From an uncultured Bacilli bacterium (GTDB taxonomy: Bacteria; Bacillota_I; Bacilli_A; RF39; UBA660), in contig CANQSC010000013.1 of the NCBI GenBank assembly GCA_947626445.1, forward strand, positions 1 through 19,849: a stretch of 19,849 bases of DNA, written 5' to 3'. Position numbers and translations under genes: made by a program. This document shows, in pieces, positions 16,431 to 19,849 of the stretch. The notes beneath the pieces were generated by a model. It was not told the DNA's origin. It did no database searches and saw nothing but the letters and a program-made list of their open reading frames with translations. Position 1 is the first letter of the stretch, and each line of letters opens with the position of its first letter.

Positions 16431-16436
16431 TTCTTT

Positions 16437-17246
16437 ATGAAAGTAAAAATTTGTTTAATAATAATTATTATTATGATAATTAATTTAATAGAGCCTAAAA
16501 AAGAAGAATATATTTTTAAAGAAAATAATTTTTTTTCAAGTAAGATTGTTGGTCATGCGATGTTTGGTATTGATGGTATAACTTATACTAATAGTAAAGA
16601 AGCTTTTTTAAATGGTTATCAAAATGGTCTTAGAGTTTTTGAGATAGATTTAGAATTAACTAGTGATGATAAATTAGTTTTAATTCATGATTGGAATAAT
16701 TATCAATATATACCAAGTAGTAAAGAATTTTTAAAAAATAAAATAAAAGATAAATATACACCTCTTAGTGTAGAAGATGTTTTGCTATTATTAAAAATAT
16801 ATCCAGATATTTGGATTATAACTGATTCTAAATATATTGAAAAAGATTTAATTATTAAAGAATTTAAGGATCTTGTAGAAAGTGCTAAAAGATTAAATTT
16901 AGTTAAAGAATTAGAAAGATTTGTTATTCAACTTTACTATCAAGATATGTATAATATTATTGAATCTATTTATCATTTTAATAATTATTTATATACAATG
17001 TATGTTGATTGGGAATATAATTTTAATCATTTTGAAGAAATTTGTGAGTGGGGTGAAGATAAATTAGTAGGGATTGTTTTAAATAAAGACTTTTATAGTG
17101 TCAATTTACTTAAGGCTGTCAATAATTATAATTTAGATTTATATCTTCATACTGTTAATGATATTATTGAAGCTAAAAGATATTTAAAAGATGGGGTTAA
17201 AGGGATATATAGTGATTTTATTGCAGATATTAATGAAAAAAGATAG
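16437..17246 (+). CDS. Membrane-anchored glycerophosphodiester phosphodiesterase-like protein
   Basis: GDPD enzymes hydrolyse glycerophosphodiesters to glycerol-3-phosphate and an alcohol. The N-terminus is a hydrophobic anchor (CLIIIIIMIINLI). The TIM-barrel motifs follow in order: VGHAMFG with His40, a helix SKEAFLNGYQNGLRVFEIDLEL (Glu69, Asp71), and LVLIHDW (His84). Later strands include WIITDSKY and LYLHTVN, ending in GVKGIYSDF. Spacing fits the GDPD/PI-PLC-like superfamily. The usual HRG is replaced by GHA, a variation seen in divergent members, so the substrate is uncertain. The ATG at 16437 has no RBS; a TTG at 16419 is in frame but has none either. Its place outside the membrane suggests use of lipid-headgroup or teichoic-acid breakdown products. 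Confidence 0.75.
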   Translation: MKVKICLIIIIIMIINLIEPKKEEYIFKENNFFSSKIVGHAMFGIDGITYTNSKEAFLNGYQNGLRVFEIDLELTSDDKLVLIHDWNNYQYIPSSKEFLKNKIKDKYTPLSVEDVLLLLKIYPDIWIITDSKYIEKDLIIKEFKDLVESAKRLNLVKELERFVIQLYYQDMYNIIESIYHFNNYLYTMYVDWEYNFNHFEEICEWGEDKLVGIVLNKDFYSVNLLKAVNNYNLDLYLHTVNDIIEAKRYLKDGVKGIYSDFIADINEKR

Positions 17247-17270
17247 TTTAGTTTAATTAGTTTGTTAAAA

Positions 17271-17299
17271 TTGACAAATAAAATATTTTATTATAGTAT
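17271..17299 (+). promoter_or_regulatory. Promoter of repeat-protein gene copy 1
   Basis: TTGACA (17271-17276), 17 bases, then TAGTAT (17294-17299). The same promoter is present before copy 2. Confidence 0.7.
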
Positions 17300-17327
17300 A
17301 AACCAAAATGAAAGGAAAAAGAGTTTT

Positions 17328-18131
17328 ATGAATGATATTAAAGAATTTTTACAAGAAGATTTTAAAGGATTTTTAAAATTAGTAGAACTAGGGGTTATTG
17401 ATAAAGAAACAGGAATGAAAGCAGTTATAAATAGCAAGGATCCTAAATATATATATTATTTTGCTAAAAATATAAAAGGAGCAAATATAGAAAAATTAAC
17501 AGATTGTATTATAAAAACTCAAGATGCAAGATGGATATATGTCTTTGCCAGAGATATAGAAGGAGCAAATATAGAAAAATTAACAGATTGTATTATAGAA
17601 ACCCAAGATGCAGAATGGTTATATTTCTTTGCCAAAGGTATAAAAGGAGCAAAAATAGAAAAATTAGAAGCTGCTATTATTGAATCTAAAAATTTTTATT
17701 ATATTTATAATTTTGCAAAAAATATAAAAGGCTCAAATATAGAAAAATTAGAAGATGCTATTATAAAAACCCAAAATGCAGAAGGGATATATGACTTTGC
17801 CAGAGATATAAAAAATGCAAATGTTGCAAAATTAGAAGAAGCCATTATAAAAACCCGAGATGTATATTATATGTACTTCTTTGTTAAAAATATAAAAGGT
17901 GCCAATATAAAAAAGATACAAGATGAGATTGACAAAATTAAAAAAGAAATTAAAAAGACAAAAGAAAAAAAATCAGAATTAAAAATACTAAAACAATTAT
18001 TAGAAGAAAAAAAGTATGAAGAGATTTTAAATAATAAAGAAAAATATTCTCAATTATTTATAAATGATACTCAAAGTACTAACAAAGAAATGTCAAGATC
18101 ACTGAAAAGAAACAACATTGTAAGCAAATAA
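17328..18131 (+). CDS. 28-aa helical-repeat protein, copy 1 (six repeats)
   Basis: I do not recognise the family. A conserved head of 37 residues (MNDIKEFLQEDFKGFLKLVE ... GMKAVINSK) is followed by six repeats of 28 residues (17439-17942). Their consensus is roughly DAxYIYxFAxxIKGANIEKL then TDAIIKTQ. Each repeat looks like two short helices, so the protein is probably an alpha-solenoid. A Lys/Glu-rich coiled-coil tail follows (KKEIKKTKEKKSELKILKQL). There is no signal peptide or membrane segment. The start is ATG 17328, with AAAGGA about 11 bases upstream. An out-of-frame 7-codon reading frame from 17308 ends in TGA overlapping this ATG. Solenoids of this kind usually bind proteins; the partner is unknown. 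Confidence 0.75.
   Translation: MNDIKEFLQEDFKGFLKLVELGVIDKETGMKAVINSKDPKYIYYFAKNIKGANIEKLTDCIIKTQDARWIYVFARDIEGANIEKLTDCIIETQDAEWLYFFAKGIKGAKIEKLEAAIIESKNFYYIYNFAKNIKGSNIEKLEDAIIKTQNAEGIYDFARDIKNANVAKLEEAIIKTRDVYYMYFFVKNIKGANIKKIQDEIDKIKKEIKKTKEKKSELKILKQLLEEKKYEEILNNKEKYSQLFINDTQSTNKEMSRSLKRNNIVSK
17439..17942 (+). repeat. Six in-frame 84-bp coding repeats, copy 1
   Basis: Six 84-base units encode the 28-aa repeats. The IKGANIEKL part is the most constant, while the residues around YIY and the helix-2 end vary. Confidence 0.8.
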
Positions 18132-18470
18132 TAAGGTAACAAAGTTTCCTTGAAATATTTTTGAATGAATTAATAAAGCTATTAAAAAGTTGATTGTAAA
18201 AATTAGTAAAAAATACTAATATTAAGCAAAATTGGGAAACCAAATAATTTTTTAAAAATTTAAAATATAAATTTAATAATTTTGTTTAATATTAATTTTC
18301 AAAAATAATCATTTTTTCATCTTTAGGAAAGTATAAGGTTAGTTATTAATTAAATGAACAAAAGCAAAAATTATGTTAAAATCATTTTTTAATATTAATA
18401 TTATTTTACATAATTTATATTTTAAAAATGCTATTTACATTATTATAGTATCTTTTTTAAATTAACAGTC
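18132..18470 (+). other. Conserved A+T-rich tail of unit 1, with long hairpin
   Basis: No gene is seen. A 14-15-bp near-perfect inverted repeat (AAATTATGTTAAAAT at 18368-18382 and ATTTTACATAATTT at 18403-18416) brackets an A/T loop. A second stem, ATTAGTA/TACTAAT, is at 18202-18220. The stretch is almost identical to 19430-19772, apart from short indels. Confidence 0.6.
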
Positions 18471-18478
18471 TGTTAAAA

Positions 18479-18507
18479 TTGACAAATAAAATATTTTATT
18501 ATAGTAT
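18479..18507 (+). promoter_or_regulatory. Promoter of repeat-protein gene copy 2
   Basis: TTGACA (18479-18484), 17 bases, TAGTAT (18502-18507), identical to the copy 1 promoter. Confidence 0.7.
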
Positions 18508-18538
18508 ATTACACAAAATGAAAGGAAAAAAGAGTTTT

Positions 18539-19429
18539 ATGAATGATATTAAAGAATTTTTACAAGAAGATTTTAAAGGATTTTTAAAATTAGTAGAACT
18601 AGGGGTTATTGATAAAGAAACAGGAATGAAAGCAGTTATAAATAGTAAGTCTTCTAGATTTATATATTATTTTGCTAGAGATATTAAAGGATCAAATATC
18701 GAAAAATTAACAGATGCTATTATTGGAACTAAAAATGCAGAATATATATATTACTTTGCTAGAGATATAAAAGGTGCAAATATAGAAAAATTAGAAAATG
18801 CAATTATAGAAACTCCGGATGCTGAATATATATATTACTTTGCTAGAAATATAAAAGGCACAAATGTAGAAAAATTAGAAAATGCTATTATAAGAACTCA
18901 AAATGCTGAATATATATATTTGTTTGCTATAGATATAAAAGGAGCAAATATAGAAAAATTAACAGATGGTATTATCGAAACTCAAGATGCTAGATATATA
19001 TATTTGTTTGCTAAAAATATAAAAGGAGCAAATGTAGAAAAATTAACCGATGCTATTATTAAAACTCAAGATGCCGGATATATATATTATTTTGCTAAAG
19101 ACATAAAAGGAGCAAATATAGAAGAATTAACAGATGCTATTATAAAAACCCAAGATGCATATTATATGCAATTCTTTGCTATAGATATAAAAGGAGCAAA
19201 TATAAAAAAGCTACAAGATGAGAGTGACAAAACTAAAAAAGAAATTAAAAAAACAAAAGAAAAAAAATCAGAATTAAAAATACTAAAACAATTATTAGAA
19301 GAAAAAAAGTATGAAGAAATTTTAAACAATAAAGAAAAATATTCTCAATTATTTATAGATGATAATCAAAGTACTAACAAAGAAATGTCAAGATCACTGA
19401 ATAGAAACAACAATGTAAGCGATTTTTGA
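18539..19429 (+). CDS. 28-aa helical-repeat protein, copy 2 (seven repeats)
   Basis: This is a paralogue of the gene at 17328: the same 37-residue head, seven 28-residue repeats (18650-19237), and nearly the same coiled-coil tail (ELKILKQLLEEKKYEEILNN). The repeats are more uniform than in copy 1 (YIYYFARDIKGANIEKL recurs). The end differs (VSDF versus VSK) because about 30 bases present after copy 1 are missing here. ATG 18539 is chosen because it is the conserved start. An in-frame ATG at 18518 adds MKGKKSF; in copy 1 the matching ATG is out of frame because one A is missing from a poly-A tract. Function is unknown; a protein-binding solenoid is the structural inference. Confidence 0.75.
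   Translation: MNDIKEFLQEDFKGFLKLVELGVIDKETGMKAVINSKSSRFIYYFARDIKGSNIEKLTDAIIGTKNAEYIYYFARDIKGANIEKLENAIIETPDAEYIYYFARNIKGTNVEKLENAIIRTQNAEYIYLFAIDIKGANIEKLTDGIIETQDARYIYLFAKNIKGANVEKLTDAIIKTQDAGYIYYFAKDIKGANIEELTDAIIKTQDAYYMQFFAIDIKGANIKKLQDESDKTKKEIKKTKEKKSELKILKQLLEEKKYEEILNNKEKYSQLFIDDNQSTNKEMSRSLNRNNNVSDF
18650..19237 (+). repeat. Seven in-frame 84-bp coding repeats, copy 2
   Basis: Seven 84-base units, one more than in copy 1. Long shared stretches between neighbouring units would allow slippage or recombination to change the number of units in whole-codon steps. Confidence 0.8.
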
Positions 19430-19849
19430 ATGAATTAATAAAGCTATTAAAAAGTTGATTGTAAAAATTAGTAAAAAATACTAATATATACAATTTATTA
19501 AGCAAAATTGGAAAACCAAATAATTTTTTAAAAATTTAAAATATAAATTTAATAATTTTGTTTAATATTAATTTTCAAAAAAGTGAATTAATCATTTTTT
19601 CCATTTTTAGGAAAGTATAAGGTTAGTTATTAATTAAATGAACAAAAGCATAAATTATGTTAAAATCATTTTTTAATATTAATATTATTTTACATAATTT
19701 ATATTTTAAAAATGCTATTTTTAGCTTTGAATTTCGTTACATTATTATAGTATCTTTTTTAAATTAACAGTCGTTAGTGTAGAATAAGTGGGGAGATTAA
19801 TCCCAAAAAAATAACACTTTATAAGATAATAAAATTATAAAAAAGAAAT
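19430..19849 (+). other. A+T-rich tail of unit 2 and unrelated end
   Basis: Up to 19772 this repeats the unit 1 tail, including the hairpin AAATTATGTTAAAAT (19652-19666) and ATTTTACATAATTT (19687-19700). After AATTAACAGTC the match stops, and 19773-19849 is unique sequence in which I see no gene. The array therefore ends here. Confidence 0.6.

Larger units (their letters stand above)
17263..18470 (+). repeat. Tandem duplication unit 1 (1208 bp)
   Basis: The unit starts at TGTTAAAATTGACA and ends at AATTAACAGTC. It holds promoter, gene and about 340 bases of A+T-rich tail, and is repeated head to tail by 18471-19772. Confidence 0.85.
18471..19772 (+). repeat. Tandem duplication unit 2 (1302 bp)
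   Basis: It matches unit 1 from promoter to tail. It is 94 bases longer, mostly because of one extra 84-bp coding repeat plus small indels. Unit 2 lacks about 30 bases present after the copy 1 gene. Confidence 0.85.

Noticed and set aside
17439..19237. CRISPR array or other non-coding repeat array
   Set aside because: The 84-bp units are contiguous, in frame and coding, with no spacers.
1..19849. Mollicute code with TGA as Trp
   Set aside because: Trp is TGG throughout and TGA ends the 334-aa TPR gene in an ATGA overlap, so the standard bacterial code fits.

Overview
The window is about 70% A+T, has strong AGGAGG-type ribosome binding sites and T-run terminators, and reads TGG as Trp and TGA as stop. 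This fits a low-GC Bacillota. An uncultured gut Bacilli/Clostridia-like lineage is my inference, not proven. Dense interlocking of core and mobile DNA is the main theme.

Left end (1-3272): the 3' part of a group II intron with its reverse transcriptase/maturase, ending directly before a 672-aa membrane-anchored surface protein. That protein has a C-terminal lectin/FGE-like domain of the type that diversity-generating retroelements often use as variable targets. No such retroelement is in the window.

Middle (3366-10651): an intact secA, whose last 14 codons are the left edge of a ~4.8-kb integrative element. The element holds six GTGGACA arm-type sites, a tyrosine integrase broken by a frameshift, parA and parB, an exported low-complexity protein and a DUF1653 protein. 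It ends in a second copy of the secA tail (10610-10651), which differs at 10 of 42 bases, all synonymous. The DNA just beyond resembles the integrase-upstream region again, perhaps the stub of an older element at the same site.

Right (10945-17246): a frameshifted GNAT acetyltransferase; a leftward two-gene operon of TPR proteins, the second with a wHTH-like N-terminus; a small protein with a possible ADP-ribosyltransferase-like N-terminus; a membrane-anchored thioredoxin-like CPYC protein; and a membrane-anchored glycerophosphodiester phosphodiesterase-like protein.

Far right (17263-19772): a direct tandem duplication of a ~1.2-1.3-kb unit. Each unit has a TTGACA promoter, a gene made of 28-aa alpha-helical repeats (six in copy 1, seven in copy 2) with a coiled-coil tail, and a conserved A+T-rich tail with a long hairpin. 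I do not recognise this repeat family; it is the strongest candidate here for something undescribed.
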